DNA of 64,000 nucleotides from Streptomyces sp. NBC_00536 (GCF_036346295.1 NZ_CP107819.1:6200001-6264000), one strand, 5' to 3'; positions 48,239-55,944 are shown, counted from the first letter of the stretch. Notes: a model not told the origin generated them from the letters alone. Numbers and translations: made by a program.

Positions 48239-49243
48239 TCAGGCGACGCGCCGCTCGCGCTCGCGGGAGCGCTTCTTCGGCAGCCCCACCGTCACGACCT
48301 CGAAGCTGTCCTTGGTGAGGTCGAGGCGGTGGAAGAGGTTGTCGGGCCCGGCCACGCACACCGTGCCCACGCCGAGCCCCTTGAGCCCGTCCACCACGCC
48401 CGGCCAGTTGACGGGCCGGTCGAAGGTGTCCAGCATCATCGTGCGCATCCCGGCGGCGTCCCGGACGACCGCGCCGTCCTGGTCGTTGACCACGGGCAGG
48501 GTGGGGTCGGCCAGTTCGTAGGCGGCGAAGACCTCTTCCTCCACCTTGTGGCGCAGCGCCGAGAAGGCCGCCGCGTGCACGGGCGGGCGCATCGAGTACA
48601 TGGAGTAGCCGCCTGCCGCGCTGATGCCCGCCTTCAGCCCGTCCAGCTCCTTCTCCGGTACGGACACCATGTGGAAAGCGGCGTCCAGCCGGCCGGAGAT
48701 GTCGTACCAGGCGCCGCGATCGTCGAAACCGGCGAGGATCTCGTCCAGCCGGTCCTGCGGGGTGCGGACGAAGCAGTGCGTGACGACGTCCTCGTACGCG
48801 CCGGCGAAGTACTCCTCCTCGCAGCGGGCCAGCTCCGCGGTGAGCCGGACGACGTCCGCGAAGGGCAGCGATCCGACGAAAGCGGAGGCGGCCTTCTGGC
48901 CGAAGCTCGGGCCGGCGCAGACGGTGGGAGCGATGCCGAGCGCGTCCACCGCCCGGTCGGCCATCGCCATCGAGTTCACCAGGAAGGCGATCTGCGAATA
49001 GACCGAGTAGTCGTCCTCGGAGGTGCGGAAACGGTCGAACACCGAATAGCCGAGCGCCTCGTCGGCCTCCGCGAGGCGCTGGCGCGCATAGGGGTCGAGC
49101 AGCAGGAACTTCCCGACCTCCGCGAAGGACGAGGGCCCCATGCCGGGAAAGACGATCGCGGTCGCGGTCGCGGGAGCCTGCTCGGAAACGGAAACGGAAA
49201 CGGAAACGGAATCGGAGACGGAATCGGAATCGGAAGGGGTCAT
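48239..49243 (-). CDS. Discrete malonyltransferase-fold acyltransferase, probable starter-unit loader
   Basis: Protein of 334 residues from the ATG at 49243. The frame stays open to 49324, but the upstream residues are Arg/Cys-rich and unlike the family. It is a FabD-like acyltransferase: IVFPGMG at residues 30-36 replaces the usual FPGQG; the nucleophile elbow is GPSFG (Ser113, with Pro in place of His of GHSxG); and RPPVH (His223) supplies the catalytic His. Stand-alone acyltransferases with the PGMG and GPSFG motifs occur in polyketide clusters that load 4-guanidinobutyryl-type starters, where they move the acyl group from CoA or a carrier to the loading ACP. The ligase at 55945-57357 and amine oxidase at 57434-59095 fit that role. 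The substrate is inferred. A trans-acting malonyl loader or editing enzyme is possible, but every module here already has its own AT. Residues 4-20 are a Ser/Asp/Val low-complexity tail encoded by a hexanucleotide array. Confidence 0.85.
   Translation of the reverse strand: MTPSDSDSVSDSVSVSVSVSEQAPATATAIVFPGMGPSSFAEVGKFLLLDPYARQRLAEADEALGYSVFDRFRTSEDDYSVYSQIAFLVNSMAMADRAVDALGIAPTVCAGPSFGQKAASAFVGSLPFADVVRLTAELARCEEEYFAGAYEDVVTHCFVRTPQDRLDEILAGFDDRGAWYDISGRLDAAFHMVSVPEKELDGLKAGISAAGGYSMYSMRPPVHAAAFSALRHKVEEEVFAAYELADPTLPVVNDQDGAVVRDAAGMRTMMLDTFDRPVNWPGVVDGLKGLGVGTVCVAGPDNLFHRLDLTKDSFEVVTVGLPKKRSRERERRVA
49183..49236 (-). repeat. Hexanucleotide array in the 5' coding end of the acyltransferase gene
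   Basis: Nine tandem 6-bp units on the plus strand: four CGGAAA, then CGGAAT, CGGAGA, two CGGAAT and CGGAAG. They lie inside the first 20 codons of the minus-strand acyltransferase and encode alternating Ser with Val or Asp. The perfect core grades into decayed units towards the start codon, as expected from slippage. Copy-number change stays in frame. Confidence 0.9.
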
Positions 49244-49274
49244 GATCCGTGAATGCCTTTGCTTACGGGGACGG

Positions 49275-49299
49275 CGCCGGCAGCAGACATCTGCCGGCG
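49275..49299. terminator. 9-bp inverted repeat between exporter and acyltransferase genes
   Basis: CGCCGGCAG (49275-49283) and CTGCCGGCG (49291-49299) are perfect arms around a 7-nt loop. The repeat lies in the 156-bp gap between the ABC permease stop (49400) and the acyltransferase start (49243). It may end or attenuate the exporter transcript, or be an operator for the acyltransferase; sequence alone does not decide. Purine-rich GGGACGGGA repeats lie nearby at about 49369-49390. Confidence 0.5.
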
Positions 49300-49399
49300 T
49301 CACTGACGAGGAACGGCCCCGCACCCGGCCGGACGCGAGTGCGCCGGGCCGGGCACGAGGCCAGGAGGGACGGGAGGGACGGGACGGGGGAGGGTGCGA

Positions 49400-50251
49400 T
49401 CAGTCCTGCGCCCTGCGGTGGAACCCCTTGATGCCGATCAGCCCGAAGAGCACGATCGCCCCGCTCAGGGCGAGCAGATCGACCCACAGCGGAATCGAAC
49501 CGGGACCGCCGGGCGGCAGCAGCAGGGCGCGGATCCCCTCGCTGACATAGGTCAGCGGGTTGATGGCGCACAGCACCTGGAACCAGCGGATGTCCGCCAG
49601 GCTGTGCCAGGGGAACTGGGTGCAGCCGGTGAACATCAGCGGGGTCAGCGTCACGGCGAAGATGACACTGATGTGCCGCGGCGGGGCCAGCGTCCCGATC
49701 GTGAGGCCCACCGTGCTGCCCGCCAGCGCGCCCAGCAGCAGCACGCCCAGCGTGGGAAGGAAGCGGTCCATCGGCCAGGACACGTCGTCGAGGATCAGGA
49801 AGCCGACGGGGATCATCACCAGCGAGGCGATGATCCCGCGCAGCGCGCCGAAGACCAGCTTCTCGACGGCCACCAGACTGGTGGGGATCGGCGCGAGGAG
49901 GCGGTCCTCGATCTCCTTGGTCCAGGAGAAGTCGATGACCAGGGGCAGCGCCGTGTTCTGCAGGCTGACCAGGAAGCTGTTGAGCGCCACCACGCCCGGC
50001 AGCAGGATCTGCTGGAACCCGCCGCCGGTGTAGCCGAGTTCGCCGAGGACCTTGCCGAAGACGAACAGGATGAAGAACGGCTCCACGAGCACCTGGGCGA
50101 GGAACGGGCCCAGTTCGCGGCCGGTGACGAAGATGTCCCGCCACAGGATGAAGAAGAACGTGCGGGTCGCGGTGCGTACGTCGGTACGCGCCGGCCGCAG
50201 TTCCGGCGGGAAGTCGGCGACCGGGTCGGGCGCGGTGAGGGTGGCCGTCAT
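49400..50251 (-). CDS. ABC-2 type exporter permease (DrrB-like)
   Basis: Protein of 283 residues with an N-terminal cytoplasmic segment and about six hydrophobic segments, starting at FFFILWRDIF. A conserved central stretch reads FSWTKEIEDRLLAPIP, and the family's EGIRALL motif lies near residue 238, all typical of the DrrB branch of ABC-2 permeases. The start codon overlaps the stop of the ATP-binding gene (ATGA at 50248-50251), so the two are translationally coupled and should form one membrane transporter. In antibiotic clusters such pairs usually export the product and give self-resistance; that role is inferred from context. It has the usual family length and shows no damage. Confidence 0.92.
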   Translation of the reverse strand: MTATLTAPDPVADFPPELRPARTDVRTATRTFFFILWRDIFVTGRELGPFLAQVLVEPFFILFVFGKVLGELGYTGGGFQQILLPGVVALNSFLVSLQNTALPLVIDFSWTKEIEDRLLAPIPTSLVAVEKLVFGALRGIIASLVMIPVGFLILDDVSWPMDRFLPTLGVLLLGALAGSTVGLTIGTLAPPRHISVIFAVTLTPLMFTGCTQFPWHSLADIRWFQVLCAINPLTYVSEGIRALLLPPGGPGSIPLWVDLLALSGAIVLFGLIGIKGFHRRAQD

Positions 50252-51267
50252 CGCAGCTCCCGGCCGGTCAGCTTGATGAAGACGTCCTCCAGTGTCGCGG
50301 TTCCGACGCTCACGTCCTTGATGTCATGACTCGCTTCCGTCAGGGCCGTGATGGCGGCCGGCAGCACCGCGCCGGACGGCGCGTCGCTGTAGAGGCGGAG
50401 CCGTACCGGCGCGGGCGCGCCGCCCTGCTCCTTGGCGTGTTCCTGGTGCGCGAGTTCGACCCGCTCGACGGTCTCGATCCGCTCCAGCAGGCTCACGATG
50501 CCCTCGGGTCCCTGCCCGGCGGGCTGGACGGCGGGCTGGACGGTGAGCGTGAGGGTGGTGCTGCTCAGGGTCCGCGTCAGCGCCTGCGGGGTGTCGAGGG
50601 CCAGCAGCCGGCCGTGGTCGACGATGCCGACGCGGTCGCAGAGCTTGGCGGCCTCGTCCATGTCGTGCGTGGTCAGCACGGTGGTCACACCGCGCTTGCT
50701 CAGCTCGGCCACGCGCTCGTGGATGAACAGCCGCGCCTGCGGATCGAGTCCGGTGGCGGGCTCGTCGAGGAAGAGCACCTCGGGTCGGTGCATCAGGGCC
50801 CGGGCGATCATCACGCGCTGGGCCTGGCCGCCGGAGAGTTCGTCGCCGCGGGCCTTGCCCCGGTCGGCGAGGCCCACCCACTCCAGGCACTCGTCGGCGA
50901 GCCGTCCGCGTTCGGAGCGGCTCATGCCGTGGTAGCCGGCGTGGAAGGTGAGGTTCTGTCGGAGGGTCAGCGACCGGTCGAGGTTGTTGCGCTGCGGTAC
51001 GACGGCGAAGGCCCGGCGCGCCTGGGCCGGGTGGGCCACGACGTCGACGCCCTGGACGAACGCTCGTCCCGCAGTGGGGGCCACGCGGGTGGTGAGGATG
51101 CCGATGGTCGTCGTCTTGCCCGCCCCGTTCGGGCCGAGGAATCCGAAGACCTCGCCCCTGCGGACCGAGAAGCTCAGGTCGTCCACCGCTGGTCGGTCGC
51201 GGCTCCGGTACTTCTTGACTAGTCCGTCGACCACGACGGCGGAATCCACGGGTCGTTCAGAGTTCAT
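50248..51267 (-). CDS. ABC transporter ATP-binding protein (DrrA-like)
   Basis: Protein of 339 residues. Walker A is GPNGAGKTT at residues 45-53, the signature LSGGQ is at 144-148, and Walker B/D-loop FLDEPATGLDP is at about 167-176, followed by the H-loop TTHDMDEA. The C-terminal extension after about residue 230 is the DrrA-type regulatory region. It would power the permease encoded immediately downstream with a 4-bp overlap. The start ATG at 51265-51267 faces the divergent 313-bp region shared with rmlD, so exporter and sugar operon may be co-regulated. No convincing -35/-10 pair was seen for this gene. Confidence 0.93.
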   Translation of the reverse strand: MNSERPVDSAVVVDGLVKKYRSRDRPAVDDLSFSVRRGEVFGFLGPNGAGKTTTIGILTTRVAPTAGRAFVQGVDVVAHPAQARRAFAVVPQRNNLDRSLTLRQNLTFHAGYHGMSRSERGRLADECLEWVGLADRGKARGDELSGGQAQRVMIARALMHRPEVLFLDEPATGLDPQARLFIHERVAELSKRGVTTVLTTHDMDEAAKLCDRVGIVDHGRLLALDTPQALTRTLSSTTLTLTVQPAVQPAGQGPEGIVSLLERIETVERVELAHQEHAKEQGGAPAPVRLRLYSDAPSGAVLPAAITALTEASHDIKDVSVGTATLEDVFIKLTGRELR

Positions 51268-51432
51268 TTACGCCTGCGAATCAAGCGGGACGCGGCGACG
51301 GCAGTCCGGGGGATTCGCGCGGGAATGTCGCGTGACCGGCCGCGCGTCGAGCGGCGACTGAATAGGGCATAGAAGTGGTGCGGAATCTTTCTAACACGCA
51401 GGGCGGCGCCACGCCTCAACTGCCCGGACCGA

Positions 51433-51520
51433 TAGGGGGAGATGTGGATTCCTAGGGGGGAATAGGGGGTGAGGAGGCGGATCAGGGGTTGTTCGAGGGG
51501 GTATTCGGAAAACCCCTATT
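51433..51520. promoter_or_regulatory. TAGGGG repeat array, candidate operator
   Basis: TAGGGGG occurs at 51433-51439, TAGGGGGG at 51453-51460 and TAGGGGG at 51463-51469. Related CAGGGGT (51483-51489) and AGGGGGT (51496-51502) follow, and an inverted ACCCCTA lies at 51513-51519. The last direct copy and the inverted copy form a dyad about 10 bp apart, roughly 26 bp upstream of the candidate -35 of the rml operon. Similar G-rich runs lie upstream of the amine oxidase promoter. A binding site for the LAL regulator encoded at the right end is possible but unproven. Confidence 0.45.
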
Positions 51521-51544
51521 CGAAAGTCTCCCGGGTGGCGAGTG

Positions 51545-51574
51545 TTGCGGTTCCATCGAATGTCCTCATAGCAT
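51545..51574 (+). promoter_or_regulatory. Candidate promoter for the rml operon, possibly leaderless
   Basis: TTGCGG (51545-51550) and TAGCAT (51569-51574) are 18 bp apart, a fair match to the Streptomyces housekeeping consensus. The expected transcription start is about 51581, exactly the GTG that opens the rmlD frame, and no Shine-Dalgarno sequence precedes it. Confidence 0.5.
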
Positions 51575-51580
51575 CGGCGC

Positions 51581-52570
51581 GTGATCGCGCCGAATTACTT
51601 AACGCAAAATAGAGCGTCGGCGGGTCGTGTGTCCGCGGACTTCGGGGTGGATCCCGGATCGCTGCGGTGGATGGTGATCGGCGCGACGGGCATGCTCGGC
51701 GGCGAAGTGGCCGCCCAGCTCACGGCCCGGGGCGCCGACCCGGTGGGGATCGGCCGGGCCGACATGGACCTCACCGACCCCCGGGCGGTCGCCGCGGCCG
51801 TGGCCGACGGCGGCCCCGATGTCGTCGTCAACTGCGCCGCCTGGACCGCCGTGGACCTGGCCGAGACCGAGGAGGAGGCGGCCCTCGCCGTCAACGGGAC
51901 GGGAGCGGGCCACCTCGCCCGGGCCTGCGCCGCCACCGGCAGCCGGCTCCTCCACGTTTCCACCGACTACGTCTTCCGAGGAGCCCCGGCCGATGCCGGG
52001 CACCCCTACGCGGAGGACGCCGAACCCGACCCGTCCACCGCGTACGGACGTACCAAGCTCGTCGGCGAGCGCGCCGTCCTCGCCGAACTCCCCGCCACCG
52101 CGGCCGTGGTGCGCACCTCCTGGCTCTACGGGCGCGACGGCGGCGGCTTCGTCCACACCATGGCCCGCCTCGCGCGCGAGCCGGGACGGACCGTGGACGT
52201 GGTCGACGACCAGCACGGACAGCCGAGCTGGACCCCTGATGTCGCGGCGCGGATCATCGCGCTCGCCGCCCTGCCCGCCGACCGGGCGCACGGCGTCTTC
52301 CACGCCACCGGCGGGGGCCGCACCACCTGGCACGACCTGGCCCGCGAGGTGTTCCGGCTGACCGGCCACGACCCGGACCGGGTCCGGCGCATCGACAGCT
52401 CCCGGCTGCGCCGGGCGGCGGTCCGCCCGGCCTGGAGCGTCCTGGGCCACGACCGCTGGGCCGCCGCGGGACTGACTCCGATGCGCCACTGGCGGACGGC
52501 CCTCGCGGAGGCCCTCGCGGGATCCCATCCATCTGAGAGTGTGAACTCCCCTGGCCCGAAAGGCTGTTGA
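51581..52570 (+). CDS. rmlD: dTDP-4-dehydrorhamnose reductase
   Basis: Last step of dTDP-L-rhamnose synthesis, NAD(P)H reduction of the 4-keto-L-rhamnose nucleotide. The short-chain dehydrogenase fold is clear: MVIGATGMLGG, STDYVFRG, and the YxxxK pair in YGRTK. The start is uncertain. GTG 51581 gives 329 residues, about 30 more than usual; GTG 51647 gives 307 and ATG 51671 gives 299. None has a good ribosome site, while the candidate promoter predicts a transcript beginning at 51581, so a leaderless GTG start is plausible. In that case codon 7 is TTA (51599-51601), the rare leucine codon read by the bldA tRNA, which would make translation development-dependent. With a later start the TTA is untranslated. 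It is the first gene of the rmlD-C-A-B operon; rmlC follows 3 bp after its stop. Confidence 0.93.
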   Translation: MIAPNYLTQNRASAGRVSADFGVDPGSLRWMVIGATGMLGGEVAAQLTARGADPVGIGRADMDLTDPRAVAAAVADGGPDVVVNCAAWTAVDLAETEEEAALAVNGTGAGHLARACAATGSRLLHVSTDYVFRGAPADAGHPYAEDAEPDPSTAYGRTKLVGERAVLAELPATAAVVRTSWLYGRDGGGFVHTMARLAREPGRTVDVVDDQHGQPSWTPDVAARIIALAALPADRAHGVFHATGGGRTTWHDLAREVFRLTGHDPDRVRRIDSSRLRRAAVRPAWSVLGHDRWAAAGLTPMRHWRTALAEALAGSHPSESVNSPGPKGC

Positions 52571-52573
52571 AGG

Positions 52574-53188
52574 GTGAAATCCCTGTCGATAGAGGGCGCC
52601 TGGCTGTACGAGCCGTTGCTCCACGACGATGAGCGCGGCACGTTCATGGAGGTGTTCCAGGGCCAGGCCTTCGAGCTGGCCACCGGCCGCCGTCTCGAAC
52701 TGGCCCAGGTCAACTGCTCGGTGTCCCGCCGCGGCGTCGTGCGCGGCGTCCACTTCGCCGACCTCCCGCCCGGCCAGGCCAAGTACGTCACCTGCGTACG
52801 CGGCGCGGTGCGCGACGTGATCGTGGACCTGCGCCCCGGCTCTCCCACCTACCGCTCCTGGGAGGCGGTCGAACTCGACGACCGCAGCCGGCGGGCGGTC
52901 TTCCTCTCCGAGGGCCTCGGCCACGCCTTCCAGGCGATCACCGAGGACGCCACCGTCGTCTATCTGACCACCTCGGGCTACGCCCCCGGCCGCGAGCACG
53001 GCGTCCACCCGCTCGACCCGGAGCTGGGCATCACCTGGCTTCCCGGCACCGAACCGCTGCTGTCCCCGAAGGACGCGGCCGCCCCCACCGTCGCGGCGGC
53101 CGAGGCCCAGGGCCTGCTGCCCGCGTACGAGGACTGCGTACGGTACGTGTCCTCGCTCGCCACACCACTCAGCGAGGAGACCCCGTGA
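52574..53188 (+). CDS. rmlC: dTDP-4-dehydrorhamnose 3,5-epimerase
   Basis: Protein of 204 residues starting at GTG, 3 bp after the rmlD stop; the AGGGTG there is part of the start context. It is a cupin-fold RmlC: RGVHF carries the catalytic His, followed by an IVDLRPGSPTY strand and GLGHAF, with a Tyr/Asp-rich region near YLTTSGYAPG. It inverts C3 and C5 of dTDP-4-keto-6-deoxyglucose. The neighbouring reductase makes L-rhamnose the likely end product, though some RmlC/RmlD relatives serve other L-sugars. The stop overlaps the rmlA start by 4 bp, indicating translational coupling. Confidence 0.93.
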   Translation: MKSLSIEGAWLYEPLLHDDERGTFMEVFQGQAFELATGRRLELAQVNCSVSRRGVVRGVHFADLPPGQAKYVTCVRGAVRDVIVDLRPGSPTYRSWEAVELDDRSRRAVFLSEGLGHAFQAITEDATVVYLTTSGYAPGREHGVHPLDPELGITWLPGTEPLLSPKDAAAPTVAAAEAQGLLPAYEDCVRYVSSLATPLSEETP

Positions 53189-54252
53189 AGGCACTCGTCC
53201 TGGCGGGGGGATCCGGCACCCGCCTGCGCCCCCTGACCCACACCTCGGCGAAGCAACTCGTCCCGGTGGCCAACAAGCCCATCCTCTTCTACGTCCTGGA
53301 AGGCATCGCCGACGCGGGCGTCACCGACGTCGGCATCATCGTCGGCGAGACGGCCGACGAGATCAGGGAGGCCGTCGGCGACGGCTCCCGCTTCGGCATC
53401 AGCGTCACCTACATCCCGCAGCACCAGCCGCTCGGCCTGGCCCACGCCGTGCGCATCGCACGGGACTGGCTGGGCGAGGACGACTTCGTGATGTACCTGG
53501 GCGACAACTTCCTGCTCGGCGGGATCAGCGAGCAGCTGGAGGAGTTCCGCACCCGGCGGCCCGCCGCGCAGATCATGCTCACCCGGGTCCCCGATCCGTC
53601 CGCCTTCGGCGTCGTCACCCTCGACGAGGCGGGCCGGGTCACCGGCCTGGAGGAGAAGCCGAAGTTCCCCAAGAGCGATCTGGCCCTGGTCGGCGTGTAC
53701 TTCTTCACCGCCGCCGTGCACGACGCCGTGGACGCCATCAAGCCCTCCGCCCGCGGCGAGCTGGAGATCACCGATGCCCTCCAGTGGCTCCTCGACAAGG
53801 GCCTCGGCATCGCGTCCTCCACGGTCAACGGCTACTGGAAGGACACCGGCAACGCCACCGACATGCTGGAGGTCAACCGCTCGGTGCTCGACGGCCTGAC
53901 CCCGTACTGCAACGGCTCCGTCGACGCCGAGAGCGAGCTGGTCGGCCGGGTCGTGATCGAGGAGGGCGCGGTGATCACCCGCTCCCGGATCGTGGGCCCC
54001 GTCGTCATCGGCCGCGGCACCCGCGTCGAGGGCTCCTACATAGGCCCGTTCACCTCCGTCGGGGAGGGCTGCGCGGTCGTCGACAGCGAGATCGAGTACT
54101 CCATCGTGCTGGCCGGCGCGGCCATCGACGGCGTCGGCCGCATCGAGGCGTCCATGATCGGCCGCCAGGCGCAGGTCACCCCCGCGCCCCGCACGCCCCA
54201 GGCCCACCGCCTGATCCTCGGCGACCACAGCAAGGTGCAGATCCGTTCATGA
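53185..54252 (+). CDS. rmlA: Glucose-1-phosphate thymidylyltransferase, long form
   Basis: Protein of 355 residues that condenses dTTP and glucose-1-phosphate to dTDP-glucose. N-terminal LAGGSGTRLRPLT is the nucleotide-binding loop; YLGDNF, a central EEKPKFPKS segment and a WKDTGN segment follow. The C-terminal 110 residues form hexapeptide-type beta-helix repeats, as in the long StrD/RmlA-long form found in antibiotic clusters, rather than the roughly 290-residue cell-wall RmlA. That favours a dedicated secondary-metabolism role. It overlaps rmlC by 4 bp upstream and rmlB by 4 bp downstream. Confidence 0.95.
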   Translation: MKALVLAGGSGTRLRPLTHTSAKQLVPVANKPILFYVLEGIADAGVTDVGIIVGETADEIREAVGDGSRFGISVTYIPQHQPLGLAHAVRIARDWLGEDDFVMYLGDNFLLGGISEQLEEFRTRRPAAQIMLTRVPDPSAFGVVTLDEAGRVTGLEEKPKFPKSDLALVGVYFFTAAVHDAVDAIKPSARGELEITDALQWLLDKGLGIASSTVNGYWKDTGNATDMLEVNRSVLDGLTPYCNGSVDAESELVGRVVIEEGAVITRSRIVGPVVIGRGTRVEGSYIGPFTSVGEGCAVVDSEIEYSIVLAGAAIDGVGRIEASMIGRQAQVTPAPRTPQAHRLILGDHSKVQIRS

Positions 54253-55235
54253 AGATCCTGATCACGGGAGCGGCCGGGTTCATCGGCTCCCACCTCGTAC
54301 GCACGATCCTGGGCCCGGACAAGCCGCTCGGCGACGACGTCCGCGTCACCGTCCTGGACGCGCTGACCTACGCGGGCAACCGCGCGGCCCTCGCCCCGGT
54401 CGAGGACGAACCGGGCTTCGCCTTCGTGCACGGCGACATCACCGACGCGCCGCTGGTGGACCGCCTGGTGGCGGCCCACGACGCCGTGGTGCACCTGGCT
54501 GCCGAGTCGCACGTCGACCGGTCGATCGAGCGGGCCGACGCCTTCGTACGCACCAACGTGCTCGGCACGCACACCCTGCTGGAGGCCGCGCTGCGCCACG
54601 GCACCGGTCCGTTCGTGCACGTGTCGACCGACGAGGTGTACGGCTCGGTGCCGGTCGGCTCGTCCGTCGAGAGCGATCCGCTGACGCCCAGTTCGCCCTA
54701 CTCCGCGTCCAAGGCGTCCAGCGATCTGCTGGCCCTGTCCTACCACCGCACCCACGGACTCGACGTGCGGGTGACGCGCTGCTCCAACAACTACGGGCCC
54801 TACCAGTACCCGGAGAAGGTGATCCCCCTCTTCGTCACCCGGCTGCTCGGCGGTGGCACCGTCCCGCTCTACGGCGACGGCGGCAACGTACGCGACTGGC
54901 TGCACGTCGACGACCACTGCCGCGCTCTGCTGGCCGTCCTCACCGAGGGGCGCGCCGGACAGACGTACAACATCGGCGGCGGCACCGAGCTGACCAACAA
55001 GGAGCTGACCGGCCTGCTGCTGGACGCCTGCGGCGCCGGATGGGACCGGGTCGAGCAGGTCACCGACCGCAAGGGCCACGACCGGCGCTACTCCGTCGAC
55101 TGGACGAAGATCCGCACCGAGCTGGGCTACACCCCGGTGCACGACTTCGCCGAGGGCCTCGCCGAGACCGTCGCCTGGTACCGGAACAACCGCCCGTTCT
55201 GGGCAGCGCCCGGGGCGGAGCTTCAGGGCGCATGA
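54249..55235 (+). CDS. rmlB: dTDP-glucose 4,6-dehydratase
   Basis: Protein of 328 residues. The ATG at 54249 overlaps the rmlA stop (ATGA); the frame is open upstream, but the family begins exactly here with KILITGAAGFIGSH, the NAD-binding Rossmann motif. VSTDEVYG supplies the catalytic Asp-Glu pair, YSASK the Tyr/Lys pair, and RCSNNYGPYQ and RDWLHVDDH are typical substrate-site segments. It converts dTDP-glucose to dTDP-4-keto-6-deoxyglucose, the shared intermediate for 6-deoxysugars. Its stop overlaps the start of the next gene by 4 bp, placing that degenerate thioesterase-like gene in the same transcript. Confidence 0.95.
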   Translation: MKILITGAAGFIGSHLVRTILGPDKPLGDDVRVTVLDALTYAGNRAALAPVEDEPGFAFVHGDITDAPLVDRLVAAHDAVVHLAAESHVDRSIERADAFVRTNVLGTHTLLEAALRHGTGPFVHVSTDEVYGSVPVGSSVESDPLTPSSPYSASKASSDLLALSYHRTHGLDVRVTRCSNNYGPYQYPEKVIPLFVTRLLGGGTVPLYGDGGNVRDWLHVDDHCRALLAVLTEGRAGQTYNIGGGTELTNKELTGLLLDACGAGWDRVEQVTDRKGHDRRYSVDWTKIRTELGYTPVHDFAEGLAETVAWYRNNRPFWAAPGAELQGA

Positions 55236-55876
55236 CTCATGAGTGCACCCGGCACTCCACGAGGGAGACCACCCCCGACGACGTCAGCCTGATCCAGATC
55301 CGGCAGCCGGCGATCCCGAGCAGCTACCGCATGATCTGTCTGCCCAGCTCGCGGAACTCCTCGATCTGCTACCTGGCCATGTCGGAGCTGCTGCTGCCCA
55401 CCGTGGAACTGCTCATCGTCCAGTACCCGGCCCTGACCTCCGAGGAGGAGCACCCGGCCGAAGAGGACGCGGCGCTCGCCGACAAGATCTTCGAGGCGGT
55501 CCGGGGCTGGGCCGACCGCCCGCTCGCCCTCTTCGGGCACCGCCTCGGCGCCGACCTCGCCTACGCGGTCGCCCAGCGGCTGGAACGCGAGACCGACGCG
55601 GCACCCCTGACCCTGTTCGTCTCCGGACGTACGGGACCGGCCCACCGCGGCGGCCTCGGCCCGCCCGCGCTCAACTGCCGGGTCGTCGCCCTGGCCGGCT
55701 ACCACGACCCCCGCGCACCCCTGTCCGGGGTGCGGGCCTGGCGGCGCTGCACGGCGGGCCGGTTCGACCTGGAGGTCTTTCCCGGCACGCGCGGGTACCT
55801 CGACTCGCACCGTCGCGAAGTCGTCAACCTCGTGCACGACCAGTTGATTTCGCTCCGCGGACCGGAGCCCGACTGA
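55232..55876 (+). CDS. Degenerate type II thioesterase-like protein lacking the catalytic Ser
   Basis: Protein of 214 residues. The ATG overlaps the rmlB stop. It resembles type II thioesterases of PKS/NRPS clusters: an initial beta strand (YRMICLPS), VELLIVQYP, a nucleophile elbow LALFGHRLGADLAYAVAQRLE, VSGR, ALAGYHDPRAP with the expected Asp159, and a late FDLEVFPG. Three essential features are changed. The elbow reads GHRLG, with Arg104 where the nucleophilic Ser belongs; PGTRGYL has Arg187 where the catalytic His of PGGHFFL-type motifs sits; and the lid helices between VSGR and the Asp motif are almost entirely missing, about 30-70 residues shorter than the family. The frame is intact and translationally coupled, so it is not an obvious pseudogene. 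It is probably non-hydrolytic, perhaps a protein-interaction relic, or it uses other residues. The function is unknown. Confidence 0.8.
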   Translation: MTHECTRHSTRETTPDDVSLIQIRQPAIPSSYRMICLPSSRNSSICYLAMSELLLPTVELLIVQYPALTSEEEHPAEEDAALADKIFEAVRGWADRPLALFGHRLGADLAYAVAQRLERETDAAPLTLFVSGRTGPAHRGGLGPPALNCRVVALAGYHDPRAPLSGVRAWRRCTAGRFDLEVFPGTRGYLDSHRREVVNLVHDQLISLRGPEPD

Positions 55877-55944
55877 GCACGGCCGGGCTCCCCATCTCTT
55901 GTGAAGCCCGCGAATCCCGCGACCCACCCCAGAGGAAGGACAGT

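Larger units (their letters stand above)
51268..51580. promoter_or_regulatory. Divergent 313-bp intergenic control region (exporter / rml operon)
   Basis: This is the longest non-coding stretch in the window. The half near the exporter (51268-51420) holds a local AT-richer patch at 51340-51395 but no clear promoter. The middle (51433-51520) holds repeated TAGGGG motifs. The right edge carries a plausible plus-strand promoter at 51545-51574. No coding sequence is recognisable. Confidence 0.75.

Noticed and set aside
48329..49252. Plus-strand open frame opposite the discrete acyltransferase
   Set aside because: The minus-strand protein has clear acyltransferase motifs and full family length; the plus frame is compositionally a shadow.
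51340..51400. Promoter for the exporter genes on the minus strand
   Set aside because: The AT-richer patch offers only weak hexamers (TTAGAA, TATGCC), not enough to annotate.
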